The notes below the pieces were generated by a model. The model was not told the origin of the DNA, ran no database searches, and saw only the letters and a program-made list of their open reading frames with translations. DNA of 64,000 nt from Pedobacter ginsenosidimutans (GTDB lineage Bacteria > Bacteroidota > Bacteroidia > Sphingobacteriales > Sphingobacteriaceae), in NCBI RefSeq assembly GCF_001442625.1, contig NZ_LMZQ01000004.1, forward strand, positions 248,001-312,000, written 5' to 3'. This document shows positions 26,267 through 34,400 of this stretch, piece by piece. Each line of letters begins with the position of its first letter. The stretch's first letter is position 1. The position numbers and the translations under genes were made by a program.

Positions 26267-26297
26267 GGGAATGGACTTAAATCTATTCCCTTTTTTA
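26267..26297 (+). terminator. terminator between frr and the convergent LacI-type gene
   Basis: GGGAATGGA / TCTATTCCC (one G-T pair) followed by TTTTTT. Confidence 0.8.
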
Positions 26298-27311
26298 TTG
26301 CTTTGCGCTTGAGCCTCTAACGTTTAAGATGGTGGGTAACGATACCTGCGTGTTTTCGACAGGCTTTCCGGCTTTCTTAAGCTTGTTCAATAAAATTTTC
26401 ATCACATTTTCTGCAATGGCCTCAAGAGGCTGTGCAATAGCCGTAACCGGAGGTTCGCAAAACTCCAGGATTTCGAAATCATCGAAAGAAACAACAGCCA
26501 TATCCTTGTGGATCTGAATACCTAATTTTCTAAAAGTTCTTAACCCGTCTAAGCAAATATAGTTGGCTGCAAAAACTACCGCATCTAGCTGTTTCTCTGC
26601 TTTAAAAAACTTTATCATCTCCTCAATTGAGTCTGCAGAGTTTACATATTTAATCTTCTTTACAATTGCCGGCAAGTTATATTTTTCTACAGCGCTCTCG
26701 TAACCGGCCAAACGGTCTACCATCTGTTGCTGTAAAGTATCGATGGTTACAAAACCTATTTTTTTATAATTATTCTTAATGAGGTGTTCGGTAGCTTCGT
26801 AAGTGCTGCTTAGATTATCAATTATTACATAATCTGTTTTAACATCCTGTACGTACCGATCGAATAGTACCACTGGAGCGTCTGTTTGAATCAATTTTTT
26901 AACTTCTTCTTCCAATCCCTCAGGTAAGGCCATAATATAGCCATCAACATGCCTGTCTTTAAAAATCTGCAGCAATTCTATTGCCTTTTCGGTGTCGTTC
27001 CTGGTACTGCTAAAAAGAATTTTATAACCAAGGCTGGAAGCAATTTCATCAATTCGGCGTGCTATGCCCGAGAAAAAAGGCTCAGAAATATCATCAACCA
27101 AGAATCCGATAATTTTTGTTTTGCCTGTTCTTAAACTTGTTGCAAGGGTATTGGGCTGATAATTTAATTCAGCAACCAATTCTAAAACCTTTTTGGTAAG
27201 CGATTCGCTAATATTTTTTTCTCTTGCTTTCCCATTAATTACAAACGATACGGTTGTAATGGAAATATTTAATTGTTTAGCGATATCTTTAATCGAAACG
27301 CGTTTCTTCAT
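26295..27311 (-). CDS. LacI family transcriptional regulator
   Basis: 338 residues from the ATG at 27311. The reading frame continues upstream to 27353, but MKKRVSIKDIAKQLNISITT is the canonical start of the LacI helix-turn-helix, so the later Met is chosen. The HTH is followed by the hinge region (LNYQPNTLATSLRTGKTKII) and a periplasmic-binding-like domain (DDISEPFFSGIARRIDEIAS, VVLFDRYV, VVSFDDFEILEFCEPPVTAI). No transport or catabolic gene lies beside it, so its regulon cannot be read from context. Confidence 0.92.
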   Translation of the reverse strand: MKKRVSIKDIAKQLNISITTVSFVINGKAREKNISESLTKKVLELVAELNYQPNTLATSLRTGKTKIIGFLVDDISEPFFSGIARRIDEIASSLGYKILFSSTRNDTEKAIELLQIFKDRHVDGYIMALPEGLEEEVKKLIQTDAPVVLFDRYVQDVKTDYVIIDNLSSTYEATEHLIKNNYKKIGFVTIDTLQQQMVDRLAGYESAVEKYNLPAIVKKIKYVNSADSIEEMIKFFKAEKQLDAVVFAANYICLDGLRTFRKLGIQIHKDMAVVSFDDFEILEFCEPPVTAIAQPLEAIAENVMKILLNKLKKAGKPVENTQVSLPTILNVRGSSAKQ

Positions 27312-27395
27312 CACAGGCATTGAACGAATAAAATTTGACTGGTAATATAACAATATATCTATAAATATATTGATGGTTATGAAAAAAACTAGTTT

Positions 27396-27430
27396 AAAAA
27401 GAAAAAGAGCAACCTATCCAGGATTGCTCG
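27396..27430 (-). terminator. terminator of the tRNA-like transcription unit
   Basis: On the minus strand AGCAATCCT and AGGTTGCT pair with one bulge, then TTTTTCTTTTT. It lies 30 nt beyond the 3' end of tRNA-like copy A and just upstream of the lacI-type start. Confidence 0.75.
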
Positions 27431-27460
27431 ATTAACTAACTTATTATTCATAAAAAATGC

Positions 27461-27604
27461 TGTTGGGGAAGGAGTCGAACCTTCAAGGGGTAGTTAGCTA
27501 CAGTTCAAAAAATTAATTTGTGGTCAACCCAATAAACTGCGTTTGTCCCATTATTCCCCACCACCGAGACAAGGAGGCGTGTCTGCCAATTTCACCACCC
27601 AACA
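27461..27604 (-). ncRNA. tRNA-like RNA, copy A (144 nt, giant variable arm)
   Basis: The minus strand folds as a cloverleaf. Acceptor stem TGTTGGG/CCCAACA, 7 bp with G at the discriminator position. D arm GTG-loop-CAC with the Leu-type loop AAATTGGCAGA. Anticodon arm CCTCC-TTGTCTC-GGTGG with a T-T mismatch in the middle. T arm GAAGG-TTCGACT-CCTTC. Between anticodon and T arms there are 75 nt instead of about 15: an outer stem GGGG/CCCC enclosing AATAATGGGA.., an inner CAGTT/AACTG hairpin and ..CTAACTA. The nominal anticodon is GUC with U at position 37, where translating tRNAs nearly always have a purine. CCA is not encoded. A normal decoding role is doubtful. Confidence 0.75.
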
Positions 27605-27680
27605 TTTCAAAAGTTAACAGTCTTCAATTTCCAATTTTCAGTTTTTAAACTGCCAACTCTAAATTGCCAACTGAACTGGC

Positions 27681-27793
27681 TGTAGGGGAAGGAATCGAAC
27701 CTTCAAGGAGTGGTTAGTACCGAAACCGGTATATTCCCATTATTCTCCGCCACCGAGACAAGGAGGTGTGTCTGCCTGTTTCACCACCCTACA
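27681..27793 (-). ncRNA. tRNA-like RNA, copy B (113 nt, long variable arm)
   Basis: Same plan as copy A, 76 nt upstream in the transcript. Acceptor TGTAGGG/CCCTACA; D arm GTG-AAACAGGCAGA-CAC; anticodon arm CCTCC-TTGTCTC-GGTGG, identical to copy A including the T-T mismatch; variable arm GGAG/CTCC holding AATAATGGGA, a TACCG-gttt-CGGTA hairpin and CTAACCA; T arm GAAGG-TTCGATT-CCTTC; G discriminator. Compared with copy A, the acceptor (T-A to A-T) and variable stem (G-C to A-T) changes are compensatory, which supports selection on structure. A tRNA search program may call it an odd Leu- or Asp-type tRNA or pseudogene. Confidence 0.78.
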
Positions 27794-27844
27794 TTATGTT
27801 ATGCAATTTTGAAAGAACGTTTCCTTTTTGTTAATTGCTTGATA

Positions 27845-27876
27845 CAAATGTAAAGGAACAACCAATACCTTGCAAA
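27845..27876 (-). promoter_or_regulatory. promoter of the tRNA-like pair
   Basis: On the minus strand TTTG (27873-27876), 20 nt, then TACATTTG (27845-27852), a perfect TAnnTTTG. It would start a transcript about 45 nt before copy B. Confidence 0.65.
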
Positions 27877-27949
27877 TATTTTAAACATTTAATTTTATTT
27901 TTATAATATTGATAAATATTCGTAAATTAGCTTATCATAATTCAAAAAT

Positions 27950-28426
27950 ATGCTTAAAAAAGACAATTCCAATTTAGAAATTGACAACCTCGACATCGAT
28001 ATATTGAAACAATTGATGCAGGATGCCACTAAACCTTATACAGAAATCGCTAAAGATCTGATTGTTTCGGGCGGAACGATACACGTTAGGATGAAGAAAC
28101 TACAGGAAATGGGGATTATTAAGGGCTCGCACCTAATCATTGATCCTCAGAAAGCTGGATATGATATTTGTGCCTTTTTGGGTATTTACCTGGAGAAAGG
28201 AATCCAGTATAAAGATGCAGTTGCGCAATTGAGCAAAATTAAAGAAGTAGTAGAATTGCATTATACTACCGGTGCCTACAGTATGTTTGCCAAAATTATC
28301 TGCAGGGATACCAATCATCTACGCCACGTTTTAAACGAAGAAATACAGGCCGTGAACGGTATTCAGCGTACGGAGACTTTAATCTCGTTAGAAGAGAGCA
28401 TTAAGCGTCAGATTGAGTTGGGGTAA
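27950..28426 (+). CDS. Lrp/AsnC family transcriptional regulator
   Basis: 158 residues. The N-terminal winged HTH (LDIDILKQLMQDATKPYTEI, SGGTIHVRMKKLQEMGIIKG) is followed by the RAM/AsnC ligand-binding domain (ICAFLGIYLEKGIQYKDAVA, VVELHYTTGAYSMFAKIICR). These regulators form octamer-like assemblies and sense amino acids. It diverges from the tRNA-like unit, whose promoter is about 75 nt away, so it could in principle control that unit. Confidence 0.92.
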   Translation: MLKKDNSNLEIDNLDIDILKQLMQDATKPYTEIAKDLIVSGGTIHVRMKKLQEMGIIKGSHLIIDPQKAGYDICAFLGIYLEKGIQYKDAVAQLSKIKEVVELHYTTGAYSMFAKIICRDTNHLRHVLNEEIQAVNGIQRTETLISLEESIKRQIELG

Positions 28427-28963
28427 GACTAAAGGTGAAAGACTAAAGCAAAAGGATGTTATTAGAGCACCAAGCTTAAATGGCCTTAATGCCTTATATG
28501 GTAAAACGCTTTTAATTATTCTTATAATTATTGGGAAATGAACGCTCAGTGGGATTTCGGAAACAGCAGTCCCGTTATTCGCTAATTCCGATGAAAAATC
28601 GGAACCGCTACTACCGGGTTTAGGAACAAGGGTTTGTGCAATAAATAGCAATTTGCCTATTGGCCCTTCGACTATGCTCAGGATGACAAACGCAATAACC
28701 TGTTCAAGATAAGGACTCGGAGAAGGGCACATATACTCCTAGACAAAAATAGTACTACCTAACGGGCCACCTAGACCCGATCCGATAGCTATCGGATGGA
28801 GTGAACACGAAACCGTAGGCAAAGTAAAACGAAAAGCGGGAAGAAACCCAAATAAGTTATACTGGCGCTGCCCTCCTAACCTCAATAATCATATTTATAA
28901 CGAGGCCATTCGACTACGCTTAGGGTGACAATCTGAAAAAGGATAGCGCTAAGTATTGGTAAA
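28427..28963. repeat. 537-bp composite repeat region
   Basis: This non-coding stretch contains several repeat signatures: a 'cccttcgactatgctcagga' element near 28672, a 'cattcgactacgcttagggt' element near 28907, the palindrome CCGATCCGATAGCTATCGGA with partial symmetry at 28778-28797, and GCTAATTCCGATGAAAAATC around 28580. A minus-strand frame of 114 codons (28388-28732) crosses it but has repeat composition and is not called a gene. Confidence 0.55.
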
Positions 28964-31072
28964 CTACTTCAGCAGCTGATAAGCAATAAGCGCGGCAACA
29001 TAGGCCATAGCCGTCATGTAAGCCAATTGGATAACCGGCCATTTCCAGCCTTTAGTTTCTCGGTATACAATAGCAACCGTGCTCATACATTGCATAGCAA
29101 AAGCATAAAAAAGCATTAATGAAATGCCAGTAGCAAAAGTATACACAGGTAAACCCGTACGGCTGTTAACCGAGGCCGACATGCGCTCTCTAATGGTGCC
29201 TGTATCCTCATCACCGCCATCAACACTATAAATGGTGGCCATAGTACCTACAAAGGCTTCGCGGGCGGCAAAAGAGGTAATTAAACCAATACCTATCTTC
29301 CAATCGTAACCCAGAGGGCGGATGGCAGGCTCAATCCAATGGCCAAGGATACCTACATAAGAGTTTTCTAACTTCTCTGTAGCCACTATGGTTTTAATGT
29401 GATCTGTATTTTTTGTGGTATCGGCCAAAGCGGTTTCGTATTTTTTATCGATACTTTCGAAACGGTTTCCCGGCCCGAAAGAGGCCATTACCCAAAGGAT
29501 GATGGAAATGGCGATGATTACCTTACCCGCTTCGAAAACAAAGGTTTTTGATTTCTCATACATGGTGTAGAACACATTTTTCCACCTTGGCATGCGGTAA
29601 ACAGGCAACTCCATAATAAAATAAGACCTTTCTTTGGTTTTAATAATGAATTTCATTACCCAAGCCACCAATACCGCAGCAATAATACCTACCAGGTACA
29701 TCACCATCAGCGCCAGTCCCTGCAGGTTAAAAACACCTAAAACGGTTTGAGAAGGAATAATTAACGAAATGATTAAAATATATACCGGAAGCCTTGCCGA
29801 ACAGCTTACCAATGGGGTAACCATGATGGTAATCATCCTGTCTTTCCAGTTTTCGATATTTCTGGCAGCCATAATAGATGGAACTGCACAGGCTAAACCA
29901 CCGATCATCGGCACCACCGATTTACCGTTAAGGCCAACCTTGCTCATAATTTTATCCATCATAAAGGTAACACGGGCCATATAGCCGGTATCTTCTAAAA
30001 TGGATATAAAGGCAAAAAGGATTGCAATCTGTGGAATAAACACGAATATACCACCTAGCCCGGCAACAACACCGTCCAATAACAGATCGGTAAGCATGCC
30101 TGCCGGCAAATATTCGTGACCGATACCCGTAATAAAACCAAAACCAGTCTCAATCCAGTCCATTGGATAGGATGACCAGGCAAATATGGCATTGAAAATA
30201 ACAAATAGAATCAGCAAGAAAATGGCAAATCCCCATACCTTATGAGTTAAAATAGCATCTAATTTATCACTGAAAGAAAACTTCTTTTCGGTCCCCTTGT
30301 CAACAATCACATCAGATAAAATAGTACTGAGGTGTTTGTATCTGGCAATGGTTTCTGCAGCCTGAATTTTTGAAGATTCGAAATGGTGCGACTGCTCTAT
30401 ATTTTCAATTTCTTCTTGTTCCTTTTCGGTAAAGAAAGTTAAATGCTCATGCTGGTGCAAAACCTGTAGCGCATAATAATCGTTATCAGAATTAAGTTTT
30501 GATTTTATGGCGTTAATAGCTTCAGGAGCAAGGAAATTTACATCTACATCCTGCAACTGTGTGGCAATTTTATTGGTATTGGCAATGGCTTGTTTTAGTT
30601 TGTCAATCCCAATATTGTTTCGTGCTGAAATGGGAACCACCTGAACGCCCAGTTTCTCTGCAAGTTTATCCAGATTGATCTCGATCCCTTGTTTAGCCGA
30701 AAGATCGATCATATTCAGAGCCAAAATCATAGGAATGCCTAAATCTGCCACTTGCGAATACAAAAGCATATTGCGCTTTAAATTGGAAGCATCGGCAATG
30801 AGGACAATAACATCAGGATGGCTATTGTTTTTCTTATCGGCAAGCACTTGAAAAACGATGCTTTCATCAGCACTTTTCGGATATAAACTATAGGTTCCGG
30901 GTAAATCTATTATTTCGGCTTCTTTGTCACTGGCAAGTTTTGTAAAACCTGTTTTCTTATCAACAGTGATGCCTGGAAAATTTCCGATTTTTTGATTTAA
31001 TCCTGTTAAACGATTAAATAAAGTAGATTTACCTGTATTGGGATTACCAACTAACGCAACTTTAATATCCAA
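28964..31072 (-). CDS. feoB: ferrous iron transporter FeoB
   Basis: 702 residues. The N-terminal G domain has LVGNPNTGKSTLFNRL (G1, residues 8-22), NFPGITVDKKTG (G2), DLPGTYSLYP (G3, 56-65) and LALNMIDL (G4, 117-124). A helical GDI-like region follows to about 280, then two Gate-type membrane halves (GIFVFIPQIAILFAFISILE, MIGGLACAVPSIMAARNIEN and GLITSFAAREAFVGTMATIY). It imports Fe2+ across the inner membrane. feoA lies 11 nt upstream in the same operon. No feoC is seen. Confidence 0.96.
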   Translation of the reverse strand: MDIKVALVGNPNTGKSTLFNRLTGLNQKIGNFPGITVDKKTGFTKLASDKEAEIIDLPGTYSLYPKSADESIVFQVLADKKNNSHPDVIVLIADASNLKRNMLLYSQVADLGIPMILALNMIDLSAKQGIEINLDKLAEKLGVQVVPISARNNIGIDKLKQAIANTNKIATQLQDVDVNFLAPEAINAIKSKLNSDNDYYALQVLHQHEHLTFFTEKEQEEIENIEQSHHFESSKIQAAETIARYKHLSTILSDVIVDKGTEKKFSFSDKLDAILTHKVWGFAIFLLILFVIFNAIFAWSSYPMDWIETGFGFITGIGHEYLPAGMLTDLLLDGVVAGLGGIFVFIPQIAILFAFISILEDTGYMARVTFMMDKIMSKVGLNGKSVVPMIGGLACAVPSIMAARNIENWKDRMITIMVTPLVSCSARLPVYILIISLIIPSQTVLGVFNLQGLALMVMYLVGIIAAVLVAWVMKFIIKTKERSYFIMELPVYRMPRWKNVFYTMYEKSKTFVFEAGKVIIAISIILWVMASFGPGNRFESIDKKYETALADTTKNTDHIKTIVATEKLENSYVGILGHWIEPAIRPLGYDWKIGIGLITSFAAREAFVGTMATIYSVDGGDEDTGTIRERMSASVNSRTGLPVYTFATGISLMLFYAFAMQCMSTVAIVYRETKGWKWPVIQLAYMTAMAYVAALIAYQLLK

Positions 31073-31083
31073 ACCCAGCTTTT

Positions 31084-31299
31084 TTATTGAATAATGATAA
31101 CATCGGCTTCGCTTTTACGCAAGCAAAGCTGATAACCAGCAACACGGATCGCCATTGGATCGCCCAGAGGAGCAAAACGCTCTACCTCTACCACTTCCCC
31201 CGGCAAGCAGCCCATCTCCATTAACTTTACAGACATATCTAAATCTGTAAAAGCTACAATTGTTCCTTTTTCTCCAACTTTTAGGTGCGACAGCTTCAT
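31084..31299 (-). CDS. feoA: ferrous iron transport protein FeoA
   Basis: 71 residues with the SH3-like FeoA core: LKVGEKGTIVAFTDLDMSVK, LMEMGCLPGEVVEVERFAPL and LCLRKSEADVIIIQ. It is a small cytoplasmic partner needed for FeoB activity. First gene of feoAB. Confidence 0.93.
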   Translation of the reverse strand: MKLSHLKVGEKGTIVAFTDLDMSVKLMEMGCLPGEVVEVERFAPLGDPMAIRVAGYQLCLRKSEADVIIIQ

Positions 31300-31396
31300 G
31301 TGCTAAATTTGGCGCAAGTTAACCTTTCTTTAGATTTATTCCAAATAAGATAATGATGTGTGGTATATAAATTACACAGCTTTACCCTAAAATGAT

Positions 31397-34168
31397 CTAG
31401 TTCCGCTGTCTGCCTCCGCCAAAGCCGCCACCACCATTACCGCCATGGCTCCTGCCGCCTTCTTCGCCTCCCCTGATGCGGTTTTTACCCCCCATACGGT
31501 TTAAGGAATAGGTAAACGAAAACATAAAATAACGCTTCAATACGTTGTAACTTACATCCTGAATGGTGTTGTTATTGGCAGTACGGCTTACGCCTTGGTT
31601 TTCGTTCAACAGATCGTTTACCGCCGCTTTAAAGGTTCCCCTGTTTTTGAAAAACTGTTTGCTGATGTAAGAATTTACGAGTGTAAAATGTGTATCAAAA
31701 CCCTCTCCTCTTCCGGTATTCTGGTTATAATCGGCATCTATTGCCCAGCGGATATTTCCCGGGAACAAATAGCTTACACTTATATTCGGGCTGAAGGTAT
31801 AATAGCGTGTATTAGAATTAGGTTGAACCGAGTAAGTTGCACGGTTAATCGAACCATTTAAACCAGCTGTTAAATCGAGCTTATCTAAATTGGAAACCAA
31901 GCGGTAACCATTGGTAATAGACCAGCTATTGGTAATATTTTTTAAAGAATTGGTAAAGTTTACATCCCTATCATAACTACCACTAACATTGATATGGAAA
32001 TTCAGCTTATTCTCGGCCATAATCGGCAAACTTAATGAAGAGGAAATAGCCCCTGAGTAAACACCGCTTACATTCACCGGAGTAATGGCCAGTTTCCCCT
32101 GGTCTTCGCCACTTTGAATTAAGCTACTGCTATTTGCAATCCGGTTAGCGGTTTGGGTCAGGTTTAAATTCACGAATAACGATCTGTTTTTTCCGACAGT
32201 GAATGTATTGTAGGCTACGCGAAGGGTATTATTGAATTCGGGTTTCAGATCCGGGTTACCTACAGGAACGCTTTGTGTATTGGTATTGTTCCGGATTGGC
32301 TGCAACTGCTGAATGGTTGGCTGGTTTGTACTGCCCCTATAGTTAAACACCAGGCGTTTGCTGTTGCTAAAATTATACCTGAACATGGCTGAAGGTGTAT
32401 AGTTGAAAACGTTCTGCTTGAGTACAAATCCCTTGCTGATATTGTTATTTGTGCGATCAGTGTTCTGAACCGCCATGCCCACATTCCAGTTGTATTTTTT
32501 CGCCATTTTATTAAAGCTAAAACCCGCCGAGTTGGTTAAAATGGTATTTTCATAGGCATTGCTGAAAGTTTCATCCAACAGATCGTACTGTAAGGTAGCT
32601 GGATTGAAATTATAGGTAAAACGATCGGATGTATTGTGGTTATAACCATTCTGATAATTAAACTCTAAGCTCAAGGTTTTATCCAGGGGCTCTGTATATA
32701 CCAATCTTGTATTCTGACTGAGAGACTCGCTCTCCTGATCGTTAAATTGATTGGTTAATTTTGGAGTCCGCACGCCTGCACTATCTTTTAACTCAGGGTT
32801 ATTGTTGTAATTATCAGCGTCGTTACTGTTGATATTGGTACTGAAATTTAACGATAACGTTCTTCCCCTGCGCATAAATTTTTTACGCAATAAAATGTTG
32901 TTGCTGATGGATGGTGCAGTATTGTGATTTCTTAACGATTGTGATCCGGTAATCATATACTTATTAAAATCGCGGGTATAGGTGCTGTTGTTCAGGCTCT
33001 CGTTATCGGTATAACTTAAATTTGGCTGTATCCGAAGTGAGGTCAATGAATCAATCTTGGTATCGACCATAAAGTTTAAGCGGTGATTTAACCGATCGGA
33101 ATTATTGACCTGATTGTTATTAAAAACCGTAGTTTCATTACCCAATAAATTTTGCCTTACACTATTCGACAGGATAAGGTTATCAGATTTATTAACGAAA
33201 TAACTCAGGCTAACTTCGGTTTGATCGGAATATTCATCCGAAAAATTAAACCCACCAGCTTTGGTATCGGTAATTCCGCCCCGGCCACCATTACTGCCGC
33301 CATTCCCTCCACCTAAGCCACCGCCAAAGTTTTGTTTGTTTACATTGTTGAACTGTGCAATTATACTTAAGCGTTTATCCTGATTAAAATGGTTAATGTT
33401 CGCATTTACATCGTAACGGTCGTTAGATCCATACCCCCCTGTACTATTTCCGAAATAACCGTTTTTCTTATCCTTTCTGGTGGTGATATTAATAATTTTG
33501 GTTCTCGAGCCATCATCGATTCCGGTAAACTGCGCCTGATCTGACAGTTCATCAATAATCTGGATTTTATCGATCATATCAGCCGGAAGGTTTTTAGTGG
33601 CCAATAAAGGATCGTTCCCAAAAAACTCTTTACCATCTACTTTAACTTTTGTAATGGTTTCGCCCTGGGCTTTTACTGTTCCGGCCTTATCTACCTCTAC
33701 TCCTGGTAATTTCTTTAACAGATCCTCAACTACAGCATTCTCTACTACTTTAAATGAGCTTGCATTAAACTCAAGGGTATCCTTTTTTACCACAATTGGC
33801 GGAATTTCTGCTTTAATATCAACCGTTTGAAGATCTATTGCGCCACCTTCTAAAACAATATCGCCCAGGATGACATCAAGTTTATCTGTTGAGATGGTAA
33901 AATCTTTAGTGGTATTTTTTAAGCCTAAAAATGCAGCATATAACTTGTAACTGCCGGGTTTTAACCCCTTGAGAACAAATTTTCCATCTTCTGTTGTGCT
34001 CACTGCACCAACCATACTAGAATCGGTTAAGTTTTTAACCGCTATAGAGGCATAATCAATTGGTTTTTTATCTTTTGATTGGATAACCCGTCCGCTAACT
34101 GAACCCGTTTTCTGGGCGTAAACATAAAAAGATGATAAAATTAGAAGGAGCGTAAAAATTCGTTTCAT
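31397..34168 (-). CDS. outer membrane beta-barrel protein, TonB-receptor-like, Gly-rich
   Basis: 923 residues. Signal peptide (FTLLLILSSFYVYAQ), CarboxypepD_reg-like domain to about 105 (GSVSGRVIQSKDKKPIDYAS), a plug-like region (VVEDLLKKLPGVEVDKAGTV, VKVDGKEFFGNDPLLATKNL, IQIIDELSDQAQFTGIDDGS), then a barrel of the OMP_b-brl_3 type. A Gly/Asn-rich loop lies near residue 285 (GGGLGGGNGGSNGGRGG). The last strand (FMFSFTYSLNRMGG) is followed by a Gly/Arg-rich tail of about 30 residues, so the usual C-terminal aromatic is not at the end. A paralogue is the upstream neighbour. Confidence 0.85.
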   Translation of the reverse strand: MKRIFTLLLILSSFYVYAQKTGSVSGRVIQSKDKKPIDYASIAVKNLTDSSMVGAVSTTEDGKFVLKGLKPGSYKLYAAFLGLKNTTKDFTISTDKLDVILGDIVLEGGAIDLQTVDIKAEIPPIVVKKDTLEFNASSFKVVENAVVEDLLKKLPGVEVDKAGTVKAQGETITKVKVDGKEFFGNDPLLATKNLPADMIDKIQIIDELSDQAQFTGIDDGSRTKIINITTRKDKKNGYFGNSTGGYGSNDRYDVNANINHFNQDKRLSIIAQFNNVNKQNFGGGLGGGNGGSNGGRGGITDTKAGGFNFSDEYSDQTEVSLSYFVNKSDNLILSNSVRQNLLGNETTVFNNNQVNNSDRLNHRLNFMVDTKIDSLTSLRIQPNLSYTDNESLNNSTYTRDFNKYMITGSQSLRNHNTAPSISNNILLRKKFMRRGRTLSLNFSTNINSNDADNYNNNPELKDSAGVRTPKLTNQFNDQESESLSQNTRLVYTEPLDKTLSLEFNYQNGYNHNTSDRFTYNFNPATLQYDLLDETFSNAYENTILTNSAGFSFNKMAKKYNWNVGMAVQNTDRTNNNISKGFVLKQNVFNYTPSAMFRYNFSNSKRLVFNYRGSTNQPTIQQLQPIRNNTNTQSVPVGNPDLKPEFNNTLRVAYNTFTVGKNRSLFVNLNLTQTANRIANSSSLIQSGEDQGKLAITPVNVSGVYSGAISSSLSLPIMAENKLNFHINVSGSYDRDVNFTNSLKNITNSWSITNGYRLVSNLDKLDLTAGLNGSINRATYSVQPNSNTRYYTFSPNISVSYLFPGNIRWAIDADYNQNTGRGEGFDTHFTLVNSYISKQFFKNRGTFKAAVNDLLNENQGVSRTANNNTIQDVSYNVLKRYFMFSFTYSLNRMGGKNRIRGGEEGGRSHGGNGGGGFGGGRQRN

Positions 34169-34295
34169 TCGGTTAGTTTGGTTTATAGCATAGAGACTAT
34201 CGACTTTTATAAAGGTTTATTTTTACTTAGGTAACATTTGAAATACATAAATGTCAACAATACATTTAATCATAAAACCTGATGGCTATAAAACA

Positions 34296-34326
34296 GAAAA
34301 GTCCCGGTTAAAACCGAGACTTTTCT
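34296..34326. terminator. hairpin terminator between the two barrel paralogues
   Basis: GAAAAGTC.CGGTT / AACCG.GACTTTTC with symmetrical A and T runs, so it can work in both directions. The minus-strand use would end the 34401-37214 transcript. Next to it (34337-34365) is a 'catttcg..cgaaatg' hairpin repeat. Confidence 0.75.
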
Positions 34327-34400
34327 AAAGTAAAATCGTCATTTCGACTGGAGTATAACGAAATGGCAATATATCGAAGAAGACAGATTACAGCAAAGTA

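Noticed and set aside
27461..27793. Reading the two RNAs as ordinary tRNA-Leu or tRNA-Asp genes
   Set aside because: The D arm is Leu-like, but the nominal anticodon is GUC, position 37 is U, the anticodon stem has a conserved mismatch and the variable arms are three to five times too long.
28388..28732. 114-codon minus-strand reading frame
   Set aside because: It crosses the end of the Lrp gene and lies mostly in repeat DNA; composition fits a repeat, not a protein.
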